64,000 bases of DNA from Bacteroidales bacterium (lineage in GTDB: Bacteria > Bacteroidota > Bacteroidia > Bacteroidales > Rikenellaceae). The notes beneath the pieces were generated by a model. It made no database searches. It was given only the letters and a program-made list of their open reading frames with translations, and was not told the origin of the DNA. Made by a program: the position numbers and the translations under genes. The stretch's first letter is position 1. Each line of letters starts with the position of its first letter. This document shows positions 1 through 8,394 of the stretch, piece after piece. The DNA is taken from positions 372,001-436,000 of the forward strand of contig CAJTFS010000002.1 of assembly GCA_910575495.1 (NCBI GenBank), written 5' to 3'.

Positions 1-915
1 CACCGAATTGTCGTCGCGACGATAGAAGACGCCCTTGGCGAGTCCCTCCTCGACGAGCGACTTGCCCAGCAGGTAGGTCTGCGACTCGTAGTAGACCTTG
101 TCGAAATCGACGCCCAACGCCTTGTAAGTGACGTCGAAGCCCTCGTAGACCCAACCGTTCATGGTCTCCCACAAGGCGTAGACCTCGGGATCCTTGGCCT
201 CCCACTTGCGCAGCATCTCCTGCGCCTGCAACATGACGGGCGCCTGCTTCTTGGCCTCCTCCTCGGAGAGTCCCTGCGCCACGAGCTCCTTGATCTGGGC
301 CTTGTAGTGCTTGTCGAACTCGACGTAGTATTTGCCGACGAGATGATCGCCCTTCATGCCCGACGATGCGGGAGTCTCGCCGTTGCCGTAGAGCTTCCAC
401 GCGAGCATCGACTTGCAGATGTGGATGCCGCGGTCGTTGACCAGGTTGGCCTTGATGACGCGGTGGCCGTTGGCGGCGAGGATGCGCGCCACGGAGTAAC
501 CCAGCAGGTTGTTGCGGATATGGCCCAGGTGCAGGGGCTTGTTGGTATTGGGCGACGAATATTCGATCATGACCGTGCGGCCCGTAGGTGCGGCCTCGCC
601 GAAGCGCTCGTCGGCCGCGATCCCGGCGAAACGCGCCGCCCAGAACGAAGCGTCGAACGAGAGATTGAGGAAACCTTTAACGACGTTGAACGCCTTGATT
701 TCCGGAACGTTGGCCGTCATGTACCCGCCTATCTCGGCGGCGGTGGCTTCGGGCGACTTGCGGCTTCGTCGCAGCAGCGGGAAGACGACGAGCGTATAAT
801 CGCCCTCGAACTCCCTGCGGGTCTTCTGGATCTGCAACTGCTCGCCGTCGAGCGGACCGTAGAGCGCTTCCGCCGCACGGCGGACCGCCTCCGAAAGAAA
901 GGTTTCGATATTCAT
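1..915 (-). CDS. argS: Arginyl-tRNA synthetase, C-terminal part cut off by window edge
   Basis: Charges tRNA-Arg with arginine in the cytoplasm. Translating the minus strand from the ATG gives an N-terminal Arg-tRNA-synthetase domain (about residues 1-90, with EFEGDYTLVVFP) followed by the class I catalytic core. The HIGH motif appears as HLGH near residues 129-132, inside the family-typical SPNTNKPLHLGHIRNN. The reading frame stays open to the window boundary, so only about 305 codons are present and the KMSKS loop and anticodon-binding domain lie outside. The gene diverges from dusB. Family assignment is secure. Confidence 0.95.
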   Translation of the reverse strand, partial: MNIETFLSEAVRRAAEALYGPLDGEQLQIQKTRREFEGDYTLVVFPLLRRSRKSPEATAAEIGGYMTANVPEIKAFNVVKGFLNLSFDASFWAARFAGIAADERFGEAAPTGRTVMIEYSSPNTNKPLHLGHIRNNLLGYSVARILAANGHRVIKANLVNDRGIHICKSMLAWKLYGNGETPASSGMKGDHLVGKYYVEFDKHYKAQIKELVAQGLSEEEAKKQAPVMLQAQEMLRKWEAKDPEVYALWETMNGWVYEGFDVTYKALGVDFDKVYYESQTYLLGKSLVEEGLAKGVFYRRDDNSV

Positions 916-970
916 CTTTTCTCTGTGGGATTTGATGTGCAAATTTAACGCTTTATTGCCAAATAACAAC

Positions 971-978
971 TACCTTTG
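971..978 (+). promoter_or_regulatory. -7 promoter box TACCTTTG for dusB
   Basis: An exact match to the Bacteroidetes TAnnTTTG element, 21 bases before the chosen dusB ATG. It rules out a reading-frame start at 976, which would lie inside the promoter. Confidence 0.75.
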
Positions 979-999
979 CAGCCAAAATCGCCCCCTGTC

Positions 1000-2022
1000 A
1001 TGAAGATTGCCGACATAGACCTCGGAGAGCGCCCGCTGCTGCTGGCGCCGATGGAAGACGTGACCGACCCCTCGTTCCGCTACATGTGCAAGCACTTCGG
1101 AGCCGACATGGTGTACACGGAATTCATCTCGTCGGACGGACTGATCCGCGATGCGGCCAAGTCGCTCAAGAAACTGGAGATCGACGAAGCGGAACGCCCG
1201 GTGGGCATCCAGATCTACGGCCATCTGATAGAACCGATGGTGGAGGCGGCCCGCATGGCCGAAGCGGCCGGACCGGACGTGATAGACATCAACTTCGGGT
1301 GTCCGGTGAAGAAGATCGCGGGGCGCGGGGCAGGATCGGGGATGATGCGCGACGTGCCGACGATGGTGGAGATGACGCGGCGCATTGTGGAAGCGGTGCG
1401 CAAACCGGTGACGGTGAAGACCCGGCTGGGCTGGGACGACGAACACAAAAACATCGAAGAGATAGCCCTGCGCCTGCAGGACGTCGGCATTGCGGCGCTG
1501 ACGATTCATGGCCGCACGCGGGCCCAGATGTACCGCGGCGAAGCGGACTGGACGCTGATAGGCAAGGTGAAGAACAACCCGCAGATACGCATACCGATCA
1601 TCGGCAACGGCGACGTGGACTCGGGGCCCCGGGCGGCGGAGATGTTCGACCGCTACGGAGTGGACGGCGTGATGATCGGCCGCGCGACCTACGGCCGTCC
1701 GTGGATTTTCCGCGAAGTGAAACATTACCTTGCGACGGGCGAGGTGCTGCCGCAGCCGTCGGTGGCGGAGCGGGTGGCGATAGCGAAGGAACACCTTCGC
1801 AAATCGCTCGAAATCAAAGGCGACCACGTAGGAATCCTGGAGATGCGGCGCCATCTGACCAACTATTTCAAGGGACTGCCCAACTTCAAGGAGACGCGGC
1901 TGAAACTGGTGACATCGCTCGACATCGACGAACTCTTCGCCACGCTCGACCTTATCGCCGACCGCTGGGGCGATTTCGATGCCGGCAACGCTGTCCCTGC
2001 CCCGCTGTCGCACAACCTCTGA
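1000..2022 (+). CDS. dusB: tRNA-dihydrouridine synthase (DusB type)
   Basis: FMN-dependent enzyme that reduces uridines to dihydrouridine in the tRNA D-loop. The 340-residue product has the TIM-barrel opening LAPMEDVTD (residues 15-23) and the catalytic cysteine in NFGCPVKK (Cys101), both standard for the family, followed by the small helical C-terminal domain. The ATG was chosen because the earlier in-frame start falls within the -7 promoter box. It is divergently transcribed from argS, with a gap of about 80 bases holding the promoter. The exact Dus subtype is inferred from overall similarity rather than from a tRNA-position determinant. Confidence 0.93.
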   Translation: MKIADIDLGERPLLLAPMEDVTDPSFRYMCKHFGADMVYTEFISSDGLIRDAAKSLKKLEIDEAERPVGIQIYGHLIEPMVEAARMAEAAGPDVIDINFGCPVKKIAGRGAGSGMMRDVPTMVEMTRRIVEAVRKPVTVKTRLGWDDEHKNIEEIALRLQDVGIAALTIHGRTRAQMYRGEADWTLIGKVKNNPQIRIPIIGNGDVDSGPRAAEMFDRYGVDGVMIGRATYGRPWIFREVKHYLATGEVLPQPSVAERVAIAKEHLRKSLEIKGDHVGILEMRRHLTNYFKGLPNFKETRLKLVTSLDIDELFATLDLIADRWGDFDAGNAVPAPLSHNL

Positions 2023-2035
2023 CCCGCCCTGACGG

Positions 2036-2070
2036 ATACCTATATAAAATAAAATAGGTATGGCACCTAT
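2036..2070 (+). repeat. Three-armed inverted repeat after dusB
   Basis: ATACCTAT (2036-2043) is the exact reverse complement of ATAGGTAT (2054-2061). ATAGGT in the second arm can instead pair with ACCTAT (2065-2070). The two pairings are mutually exclusive. An A-rich loop separates the first two arms. It may act as a terminator or a binding site; its role is not established by sequence. Confidence 0.5.
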
Positions 2071-2269
2071 CCGTGACCTCGGACGGTTGCGGTCCTTTGC
2101 CGGAAAAAATTGAGGCCGGGCGGCTCCGGGCGCCGCGCGCAAAGGGCAGAAGCATATTTTTACGGATCGGCATAAAAAATTCCGAACGATTGCCGAAAAC
2201 AAACCGGCCGGCGACTGCAATAAATCCGGGAAAAGTGCGTTAGCGAAACGAACAGAATCCCGAAACTCC

Positions 2270-3694
2270 ATGAGAATCATCCTCCTTTCGCTGCTGCTTG
2301 CGGCAAGCACCCTCAGCGCCCGGGCCGAAGAACCCGACACCCCCAAAGGCCGCTCGGTGTCCATCGCCGGCCGCTGCTTCGCCATGCTGGACTACAAACT
2401 GCCCCGCACGCGTGTGGGTCTGGAAAGGAATCTCCACCGCGTCCCGCGCCATCCGGGGCTCGATTCGCTCCTCTCCCCCGCCGAAAAAGCCGAAGTGCTG
2501 GCCGAGATCAACGCCCGCTGCGATGCGCTGGGCAAGGATTCGCTGCTGACCTCCGACCTGTTCTGGGTCATGCGCCCCTATTACGACCGGCTGCACCACG
2601 AAGACCCGCACTACCGGATCACCCCGGTACCGTACGGCGACTCCGAAGTCTACACGAAAAAGAGCGACCAACGCAGGCTGAGCCGCGAACTGCGGATGCC
2701 GGCCTTCTCGCTGCTGCAGATCAACGACACGCTCGTCGTCGACCGCTCGCTCGACCCGCAGTTCCGGCGCGGCGACCGTGTGGCGGCCATCAACGGAGTG
2801 GCGGCGGCCGACTATCTGAAATACGGCTACGACGACCGGCACACGATACCGACCTCGCTGATGAACCGCTATTTCTACAGCCAGGCCGTCGGGCGGTTCC
2901 GCATCGACCTGGAACGCAACGGCGAAATGCTGACGGTGGAGACGGCGGGACAACCGGCCCGAAAAGCCATCTTCGCCCTGAACAAGGCCGAAGAGACCGA
3001 CGCCAACATACGCACCTATGCCGACGCCGGAGCGGGCTACATAGCGATCCCTGCGTTTTTCCCCAACAACAGCCGGCTGATACGCATTGTGCGCAAGGCG
3101 ATCGTCGATTTCAAGAAACAAGGGCTGCGAAACGTGATTCTCGACCTGCGGCGCAACCCGGGCGGCAACGGCCACGCGTTCGACGAACTGCTCTCGATCT
3201 TCATCGACAAACCGGTGGTCGGCTACTGCACGGGGCAGCGGGTCAAGGCATCGAAAGAAGCGATGCTCTACTATGATTTTCTGACCGAAGAACAGGCCGG
3301 ACAAACGGTGGAACTGCCCGAGACGGAATATGTCCGCTCGTTCGAGACGAATCCGGAAATGCACGTCGGCGGCATGCGCTGCTACGTACTGGTGAGCCGC
3401 GACACGGGCTCGATAGCCGCATCGTTCGTCAACATGCTGCAATACCACGGTGCGGCGCAGCTGGCCGGCGAACCGCTGCGGCACAACGCGCTGAAATACG
3501 GCGAAGTGCTGGAAGGGCGGACGCTGCATCCGTCGCAACTGGCCGAGAGCTGCGTTTCGATGGTGGAAATCGACGAATGCACGCGCCGCGACGACGGCTA
3601 TGTGGTGCCCGACATCGCGATCCCCTGCGTGGCGGCGGAATACCTGACGGGGCGCGACGCCGTGCTGGAAAAACTGCTCGACCGACTGCGCTGA
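2270..3694 (+). CDS. S41 family serine peptidase, exported
   Basis: A 474-residue secreted tail-specific-protease-like enzyme. It has an N-terminal signal peptide (hydrophobic MRIILLSLLLAAS, cleavage near residue 19), a PDZ-like segment near residues 165-185 (RRGDRVAAING), and the S41 signature DLRRNPGGNG at 292-301. The likely nucleophile is Ser381 in RDTGSIAASF, by analogy with the family. It probably works in the periplasm or on the surface. It is monocistronic: the upstream gap has no clear TAnnTTTG box, and a strong hairpin terminator follows. Substrate is unknown. A general S41 assignment is firm; CtpA orthology is not claimed. Confidence 0.87.
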   Translation: MRIILLSLLLAASTLSARAEEPDTPKGRSVSIAGRCFAMLDYKLPRTRVGLERNLHRVPRHPGLDSLLSPAEKAEVLAEINARCDALGKDSLLTSDLFWVMRPYYDRLHHEDPHYRITPVPYGDSEVYTKKSDQRRLSRELRMPAFSLLQINDTLVVDRSLDPQFRRGDRVAAINGVAAADYLKYGYDDRHTIPTSLMNRYFYSQAVGRFRIDLERNGEMLTVETAGQPARKAIFALNKAEETDANIRTYADAGAGYIAIPAFFPNNSRLIRIVRKAIVDFKKQGLRNVILDLRRNPGGNGHAFDELLSIFIDKPVVGYCTGQRVKASKEAMLYYDFLTEEQAGQTVELPETEYVRSFETNPEMHVGGMRCYVLVSRDTGSIAASFVNMLQYHGAAQLAGEPLRHNALKYGEVLEGRTLHPSQLAESCVSMVEIDECTRRDDGYVVPDIAIPCVAAEYLTGRDAVLEKLLDRLR

Positions 3695-3698
3695 AACG

Positions 3699-3727
3699 AA
3701 AAGGAGTCTCCCAAGAGACTCCTTTTT
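3699..3727. terminator. Bidirectional hairpin terminator between S41 peptidase and mgsA
   Basis: A 12-base stem with a 4-base loop followed by T5 on the plus strand and preceded by A4, so it can serve both converging genes. Confidence 0.85.
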
Positions 3728-3749
3728 CATATCGGGGCGAGGCGGGCGG

Positions 3750-4223
3750 CTACTTCAGCACGCGCTCGACATACTCGCGGTAATCCTTGACCACGGGCTC
3801 GTAGGCATCGTCCTTGAAAAGGGGCGACGAAATCAGAAAATCGGCCGTGGCGCGGTTGATGGCCGTAGGCACGTTGTAGAGCGAAGCGAGACGCAACAAG
3901 GCCTTGACGTCGACGTCGTGAGGCTGCGCCGCCATCGGATCGCAGAAAAAGATCAGCGCGCTGACCTTGCCCGAGACGATGAGCGAACCCAGCTGCTGGT
4001 CGCCGCCCAGCGGGCCCGACTTGAGCAGCGTGATGTCGAGCGAATCGACGTTGCAGGTCTCGTTGCTATGATTCTTGAGGGTCTTTTCCACCATCTTGCC
4101 GGTCGTACCGGTGCAGACCAGCGGATGCAGGGCCAGCACGGCGCAATTCCAGTCGACCCATTCGGCCAGGTCGCGTTTCATGTTGTCGTGGGCGACGAGC
4201 GCCACCATTTTCTTCTTGTCCAT
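3750..4223 (-). CDS. mgsA: Methylglyoxal synthase
   Basis: Converts dihydroxyacetone phosphate to methylglyoxal plus phosphate, a bypass of lower glycolysis used under phosphate limitation. The 157-residue product matches the family along its length. It has the phosphate-binding segment CTGTTGK (residues 37-43), the catalytic aspartate in SGPLGGDQQ (Asp75), a second active-site aspartate in FFCDP (Asp95) and the histidine in QPHDVDVKALLRLA (His102). The start is set at MDKKK; the frame continues upstream, but those residues are not family-like. A TATCTTTG box lies about 140 bases upstream. Confidence 0.95.
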   Translation of the reverse strand: MDKKKMVALVAHDNMKRDLAEWVDWNCAVLALHPLVCTGTTGKMVEKTLKNHSNETCNVDSLDITLLKSGPLGGDQQLGSLIVSGKVSALIFFCDPMAAQPHDVDVKALLRLASLYNVPTAINRATADFLISSPLFKDDAYEPVVKDYREYVERVLK

Positions 4224-4362
4224 AAATTTTGCATCTGCGGGAACCCTCCGGGCTCCCTTTTCCAACATACGTATCTCGATCCGCCGCCGGCACGAAATCC
4301 GAAAACCGGCCCGCTCGGGAACAAACCCGGACGACCCGCGGCGTACGGAGCGGCTCGAAGCG

Positions 4363-4370
4363 CAAAGATA
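4363..4370 (-). promoter_or_regulatory. -7 promoter box TATCTTTG for mgsA
   Basis: The reverse complement of CAAAGATA matches TAnnTTTG. It implies an untranslated leader of about 130 bases. Confidence 0.6.
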
Positions 4371-4849
4371 GTGCAAAAAACCGTGATTAATAAAATTATT
4401 TACGAATATCTCCGGTTGCACCGGACAGGCGGGTCGTCCGGCGGCCCGGTGTCGAGGTCAAGGATGTGTCGGAGCCCTACCCTACCCGGTTTTCGAACGT
4501 ATTGCGCAGCTTGAACGAACCGGCGCCGGACGCGAACAACGCATCCCGCGGCCAGCCGCGGGATGATGCCGCACAGCGGAACGGTTCCATGACATTGCGA
4601 ATTTATGGAACGAAGGGAACTGAAAGGCAAACGGTCCGGAACCGGAAGACGGCACAAAAGCAACAACGGGCCTCAGAGAGCCCGGGAAGCGATTGCAACC
4701 GCGGCAAGCGCCCTTTTATGCTATTTTTCGACCGCGAAATGACATCCGGAAAGGGAGGGGTAATTAAATAATTTTAATTGAATGACACGCAAGCGTTTGC
4801 ACGTCTCACTTAGGATATGCCCGAAAACACCATCCGGAACAGAAGTCCG
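4371..4849. other. Gene-free stretch with hairpins
   Basis: No reading frame here looks like a protein. It contains a perfect 10-bp inverted repeat with a CCAG loop (4542-4565, CATCCCGCGG arms), a second pairing TTCCAT/ATGGAA near 4589-4614 and a CGGGC/GCCCG hairpin near 4668-4685. The flanks are AT-rich (4376-4405 and 4760-4785). The plus-strand frame near 4460-4540 contains a short stretch that could be a decayed coding remnant, but no family was recognised. Confidence 0.4.
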
Positions 4850-4857
4850 TAACTTTG
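4850..4857 (+). promoter_or_regulatory. Orphan -7 promoter box TAACTTTG
   Basis: Matches TAnnTTTG but no convincing coding sequence follows before the strong terminator at 5176-5219. Confidence 0.5.
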
Positions 4858-5219
4858 CAATGCACGAAGAGAGCCATGCCGACGCTTGAAAAAGCACCGT
4901 CAGCATTCCGTATCGCGACGCGGTCGACCGAAGCGACAGCGCCCGCGGCGGAATCCGGCAAGGAGAGCGACGGCCCTGCATGGCTTCGACTGCGACCGAC
5001 CGCCCCATCCCGACCGGAAACGGGCAGAGGTCGTATTCGGAATCATTCTTTCCGGTGCTCCCACACCGCAAAAATGATCAGTGACGCAACTTTCGGGGAC
5101 CGCCGGCACCGGTTCTTCCGCCGGGTTCCCCACATGTGTTCCAGCGCGCATGCCGGATACGAGTTATCCGATCGATTATGGACTGCAGCCGACAAGGCTG
5201 CGGTCCATAAGTTTTTTTT
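4858..5219 (+). ncRNA. Candidate structured non-coding RNA
   Basis: This roughly 350-nt stretch is bounded by a Bacteroidetes promoter box and a strong intrinsic terminator, and it holds no credible protein. Several local pairings are visible: GCGGTCG (4920-4926) with CGACCGC (4997-5003), continued inward by CGAAGC (4929-4934) with GCTTCG (4983-4988). GGGGA...TCCCC encloses CCGGC/GCCGG near 5097-5134, and CGGATA/TATCCG forms a hairpin just before the terminator. It lacks the RNase P core motifs and a tmRNA-like tag or T-arm. A 6S-like or Bacteroidales-specific RNA is possible, but this was not established. Confidence 0.4.
5176..5219 (+). terminator. Strong intrinsic terminator
   Basis: A 15-bp stem (TTATGGACTGCAGCC with GGCTGCGGTCCATAA, one G-T wobble), a GACAA loop and a T8 tail after one G. 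Confidence 0.85.
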
Positions 5220-5285
5220 ACCCTATAGGTTATCAGAGCGTTGCGGCCCGTGATCCTGAATGTTAACCCGGAAAGATCGGAGATT

Positions 5286-5403
5286 CTTCACTGCGTTCAG
5301 AATGACACGGAGGAGAGATGCAGCGAACTGCATTCGGGACGGCACAGCAGAAAGAAGAACCGGAGCCTGCGGAGCGGGGGCTTCACTGCGTTCAGAATGA
5401 CAC
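5286..5403 (+). repeat. Two copies of a short dispersed repeat
   Basis: CTTCACTGCGTTCAGAATGA followed by CAC occurs exactly at 5286-5308 and 5381-5403. Read on the minus strand it yields the peptide VILNAVK, a familiar spurious translation of intergenic repeats in many genomes, so predicted proteins here should be ignored. Confidence 0.75.
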
Positions 5404-5452
5404 GAAAAAGAGGTATTCGGGCCACACTGAAGCAAGTAGAATCCCCGATACC

Positions 5453-5599
5453 AACGTTTTCGACAACCGAGGGCAGAGCCGAACTTGTTCGGGCTATGCC
5501 GAGGCGAGAAAACCTGCCCCAAAAGGGAACGTTTTCGACAACCGAGGGCAGAGCCAACTTGCTTGAACTATGCAAGGCGAGAAACCCAGCTTGAAAGGG
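5453..5599 (+). repeat. Two adjacent copies of a ~75-bp dispersed repeat
   Basis: Each copy starts AACGTTTTCGACAACCGAGG, continues with GCAGAGCC, and ends near an A-rich AAAGGG. The first copy (5453-5527) carries a GGCA-AGCC/GGCT-TGCC hairpin; the second (5528-5599) is diverged. A third copy lies at 51097-51173. All are intergenic. Confidence 0.8.
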
Positions 5600-5637
5600 A
5601 ACAAATAAAAAAGCCCCGACGCGGCGAATGCGTCGGG
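5600..5637 (-). terminator. Terminator of the DUF5606 gene
   Basis: CCCGACGC (5614-5621) pairs with GCGTCGGG, and on the minus strand the stem is followed by a U-run (A-rich on plus). It lies about 25 bases after the stop codon. Confidence 0.8.
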
Positions 5638-5661
5638 ACATGGAATCGGAAAACGCCCAAA

Positions 5662-6069
5662 CTAAGCCTCGGACTCGTCGGGGAGCCTGAACTCGGTGAA
5701 GCCTGCGGCGACCAGCGTATTGAACCACGAAAAACACTTCTTGATGTCGGAAGCATGCACGCGGTCGCGGTCGAACTCGGGGATCACCTCGCCGAAAGCG
5801 GCCCGGAGCTTCTCGGGGCTCTCCTTGTGGCTGATGGCCTCCTTGCCGCCGGTATGGGCGTAGATGCGGGTGAACACCTCGGCCAGGGGAATGTCGTCGC
5901 CCTCGGTGTACATCGAAATTTCGGTCAATGCGCTGACCTTGGACGAAGCCGGGGCGTTGAGCCGCCGCCCGTCGACCAACGACTCGACGATGACGCCGCG
6001 CGTCGACTGCGCGACATATTTGTACAGACCGGGCTGGCCCGAGATGGCCAGAATCTCTTTGAGTTCCAT
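5662..6069 (-). CDS. DUF5606 family conserved protein
   Basis: A 135-residue cytoplasmic protein of the Bacteroidetes-restricted DUF5606 family. The conserved start (ELKEILAISGQPGLYKYVAQ, then IVESLVDGRR) and the following KVSALTEISMYTEGDDIPL segment are family-typical. The C-terminal half includes an Asp/Arg-rich DRDRVHASDIKKCFSWFN stretch. No signal peptide or membrane segment is present. It lies 21 bases downstream of the mechanosensitive channel gene on the same strand, so it is probably co-transcribed and ends at its own hairpin terminator. Biochemical function is unknown. Confidence 0.85.
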   Translation of the reverse strand: MELKEILAISGQPGLYKYVAQSTRGVIVESLVDGRRLNAPASSKVSALTEISMYTEGDDIPLAEVFTRIYAHTGGKEAISHKESPEKLRAAFGEVIPEFDRDRVHASDIKKCFSWFNTLVAAGFTEFRLPDESEA

Positions 6070-6090
6070 GATTTATGCTTTTTATAGATA

Positions 6091-7008
6091 CTACTCTTTT
6101 TTCATGTGCACGTCCATCTGCGGGAACGGGAACGAGATGCCGTGCTCGGGCAGGCGGTTGTAGAAAAGCTCGTTGTTCTGGAAGAAGACGTCCCAATAGT
6201 CGGCGTTGCGCACCCAGGCGCGGATGGTGAGGTTGACCGACGAATCGGCCAGCGCGGCGACCCACACGACCGGAGCGGGCTCGGCGAGCACGCGGCTGTC
6301 GGCGGCGAGGATTTCGAGCAGCGCCTTGCGGGCGGTCTCGACGCTGTCGCCGTAGGAGATGCCGACGGTCCAGTCGACGCGCCGCACGTCGGCGGTGGAA
6401 TAGTTGTCGATGATGGCCGTGGCGATGACGTTGTTGGGGATGTAGATGGTCTGGTTGTCGCCCGTGGTGATGACCGTGGAGAAGAGCTTGATCTCGCGCA
6501 CGGTGCCCGACTGGCCCTGGGCCGAGATGAAGTCGCCGACGCGGTAAGGCTTCATCAGCAGGATCATCACGCCGCCGGCGAAGTTCTGGGCCGTACCGCT
6601 CAACGCCATACCGATGGCCAGCGTGGCGGCCGAGAAGAGGGCGATGATGGAGGTGACGTTGACACCCAGCGTCTGCACGACGATGAGGACGAGCAGCAAC
6701 GTGAAGACCACCTTGATGCTATGGCGCAGGAACGAACGCAGCGACACGTCGACCCTGCGGCGCTCGAAGGCCAGGTCGACCAGCCGGATCAGGCGCCGCA
6801 CGACCCAACGTCCGACGAGGTAGATGGCGACGGCGACCAGAAGTTTCAGTCCGATCCACACGATGTCGCCGAACATGTCGATGAAAAACTGGCGGTAGTC
6901 CATGTGCATCACCTTGTCGATCGTCTGCGCGAAGTTGGCTTTCTGCACGCTGTCGGGCACGAGCAGCGGCTCGTCGACGGGGAGCGCCTGGGCGAAAAAA
7001 TTCCACAT
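6091..7008 (-). CDS. Small-conductance mechanosensitive channel (MscS family)
   Basis: An inner-membrane channel that opens under membrane tension to release solutes during hypo-osmotic shock. The 305-residue protein has two hydrophobic helices (about 49-70 and 98-116) and the pore helix (about 120-152) rich in Ala and Gly (ATLAIGMALSGTAQNFAGG), as in MscS TM3. The beta domain follows (YRVGDFISAQGQSGTVREI, IYIPNNVIATAIIDNYS) and then the alpha/beta C-terminal domain. Length is close to E. coli MscS plus a short N-terminal extension. A TATTTTTG box lies about 25 bases upstream. Confidence 0.93.
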   Translation of the reverse strand: MWNFFAQALPVDEPLLVPDSVQKANFAQTIDKVMHMDYRQFFIDMFGDIVWIGLKLLVAVAIYLVGRWVVRRLIRLVDLAFERRRVDVSLRSFLRHSIKVVFTLLLVLIVVQTLGVNVTSIIALFSAATLAIGMALSGTAQNFAGGVMILLMKPYRVGDFISAQGQSGTVREIKLFSTVITTGDNQTIYIPNNVIATAIIDNYSTADVRRVDWTVGISYGDSVETARKALLEILAADSRVLAEPAPVVWVAALADSSVNLTIRAWVRNADYWDVFFQNNELFYNRLPEHGISFPFPQMDVHMKKE

Positions 7009-7033
7009 AAGTCTGTCGGTTTAAGTTTGCACG

Positions 7034-7041
7034 CAAAAATA
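7034..7041 (-). promoter_or_regulatory. -7 promoter box TATTTTTG for mscS
   Basis: CAAAAATA on the plus strand matches TAnnTTTG on minus, 26 bases before the mscS start. Confidence 0.55.
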
Positions 7042-7126
7042 GGCAAAATCCGCCGAATACGGAAATAATCGGCTGTTCCAGCGCAAAAAAGAACGGATAA
7101 TCTGCTGAAGAAGAAAAGAACTTTGC

Positions 7127-7134
7127 TACCTTTG
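7127..7134 (+). promoter_or_regulatory. -7 promoter box TACCTTTG for serB
   Basis: Exact consensus, 31 bases before the serB ATG. Confidence 0.75.
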
Positions 7135-7165
7135 TATAAATAAAATCGTACGGACGCAACACACC

Positions 7166-8389
7166 ATGCAGAACGACATCGAAATCATACAGATAAACAT
7201 TGCGGGCGCCGACAAACCGGGCATGACCTCGTCGCTGACGGCCATCCTGGCGCGCTACGACGCCTGCATCCTCGACATCGGCCAGGCCAACATCCACCAG
7301 TCGCTGACCTTGGGCATCCTGATCATGACCACCCCCGACAAGTCGGGCAACATCATGAAAGAACTGCTGTTCAAGGCCTCGGAGCTGGGCGTGATGATCC
7401 GCTTCACCCCCATCTCGGAGGAAGACTACGAAGCCTGGGTGGGCCGCCAGGGCAAGAACCGCTACATCATCACGCTGCTGGGCCGCACGGTCTCGGCGCG
7501 CCACATAGCCGAAGCGACGGCCGCGGTGGCGGAACACGGGCTGAACATCGACGCCATCAAGCGTCTGACGGGCCGCATGCCGCTGCACGAGGACGACCGT
7601 GCGGCCAAGGCCTGCATCGAACTTTCGGTGCGCGGCTCGCTGACGGACGAGAGCCGCAGCGCCATGCAGGAACGCTTCATGAACCTGTCGGAACTGGGGC
7701 TCGACGTCTCGTTCCAGAAAGACGACATCTACCGCCGCAGCCGCCGTCTAATCTGCTTCGACATGGACTCGACGCTCATCGAAACCGAAGTGATCGACGA
7801 ACTGGCCGACCGGGCGGGCGCGGGCGACGAGGTACGCGCCATCACCGAAAGCGCCATGCGCGGCGAGATAGACTTCCGCGAGAGCTTCACGCGCCGCGTG
7901 GCCCTGCTCAAAGGGCTGGACGTAGCGGTGATGGACGAAATAGCCCGCAACCTCCCCATCACCGAGGGGCTGGAGCGCATGATGACCATCCTCAAGCGCG
8001 TGGGCTACAAGACAGCCATCCTCTCGGGCGGATTCACCTACTTCGGCAACTACCTGCGTCAGAAATACGGCTTCGACTACGTCTATGCCAACGAACTGGA
8101 AGTCGAGAACGGCCGCCTGACGGGCCGCTATGCCGGCGAGATCGTCGACGGCCGCCGCAAAGCCGAACTGCTGCGCCTGCTGTGCCAGTTCGAGGGCATC
8201 AACATCGCCCAGTCGGTGGCCGTGGGCGACGGAGCCAACGACCTGCCGATGCTCAACCTGGCGGGTCTGGGCATTGCGTTCCACGCCAAGCCCAAGGTCA
8301 AGGCGGGAGTCCGGCAGGCGATCTCGACGATCGGTCTGGACGGCATCCTCTACTTCCTGGGGCTGAAAGATTCGCGCATCGAAGAATAA
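7166..8389 (+). CDS. serB: Phosphoserine phosphatase with N-terminal ACT domains
   Basis: Dephosphorylates phosphoserine, the last step of serine synthesis. The 407-residue protein has two ACT-like regulatory segments (about 5-85 and 98-180) followed by a HAD-superfamily phosphatase domain. The nucleophile motif is DMDST at 199-203, with motif II in AILSGGFTYF and motif III in VAVGDGANDLPML. The long N-terminus is the two-ACT form known from Bacteroidetes and mycobacteria, suggesting amino-acid feedback control. It is followed after five bases by a DUF5689 lipoprotein gene, so the three genes at 7.2-10 kb may form one transcript. Confidence 0.94.
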   Translation: MQNDIEIIQINIAGADKPGMTSSLTAILARYDACILDIGQANIHQSLTLGILIMTTPDKSGNIMKELLFKASELGVMIRFTPISEEDYEAWVGRQGKNRYIITLLGRTVSARHIAEATAAVAEHGLNIDAIKRLTGRMPLHEDDRAAKACIELSVRGSLTDESRSAMQERFMNLSELGLDVSFQKDDIYRRSRRLICFDMDSTLIETEVIDELADRAGAGDEVRAITESAMRGEIDFRESFTRRVALLKGLDVAVMDEIARNLPITEGLERMMTILKRVGYKTAILSGGFTYFGNYLRQKYGFDYVYANELEVENGRLTGRYAGEIVDGRRKAELLRLLCQFEGINIAQSVAVGDGANDLPMLNLAGLGIAFHAKPKVKAGVRQAISTIGLDGILYFLGLKDSRIEE

Positions 8390-8394
8390 CGGCC

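Noticed and set aside
4855-5253. A plus-strand frame after the orphan promoter as a 130-residue protein
   Set aside because: It starts with TTG inside the promoter box, is Arg/Ser/Pro-rich and shows no family likeness; the structured RNA reading fits better.
5297-6265. Long minus-strand frame covering the repeat cluster and the DUF5606 gene
   Set aside because: It includes the VILNAVK repeat translation and runs out of frame with DUF5606, which is clearly the real gene.
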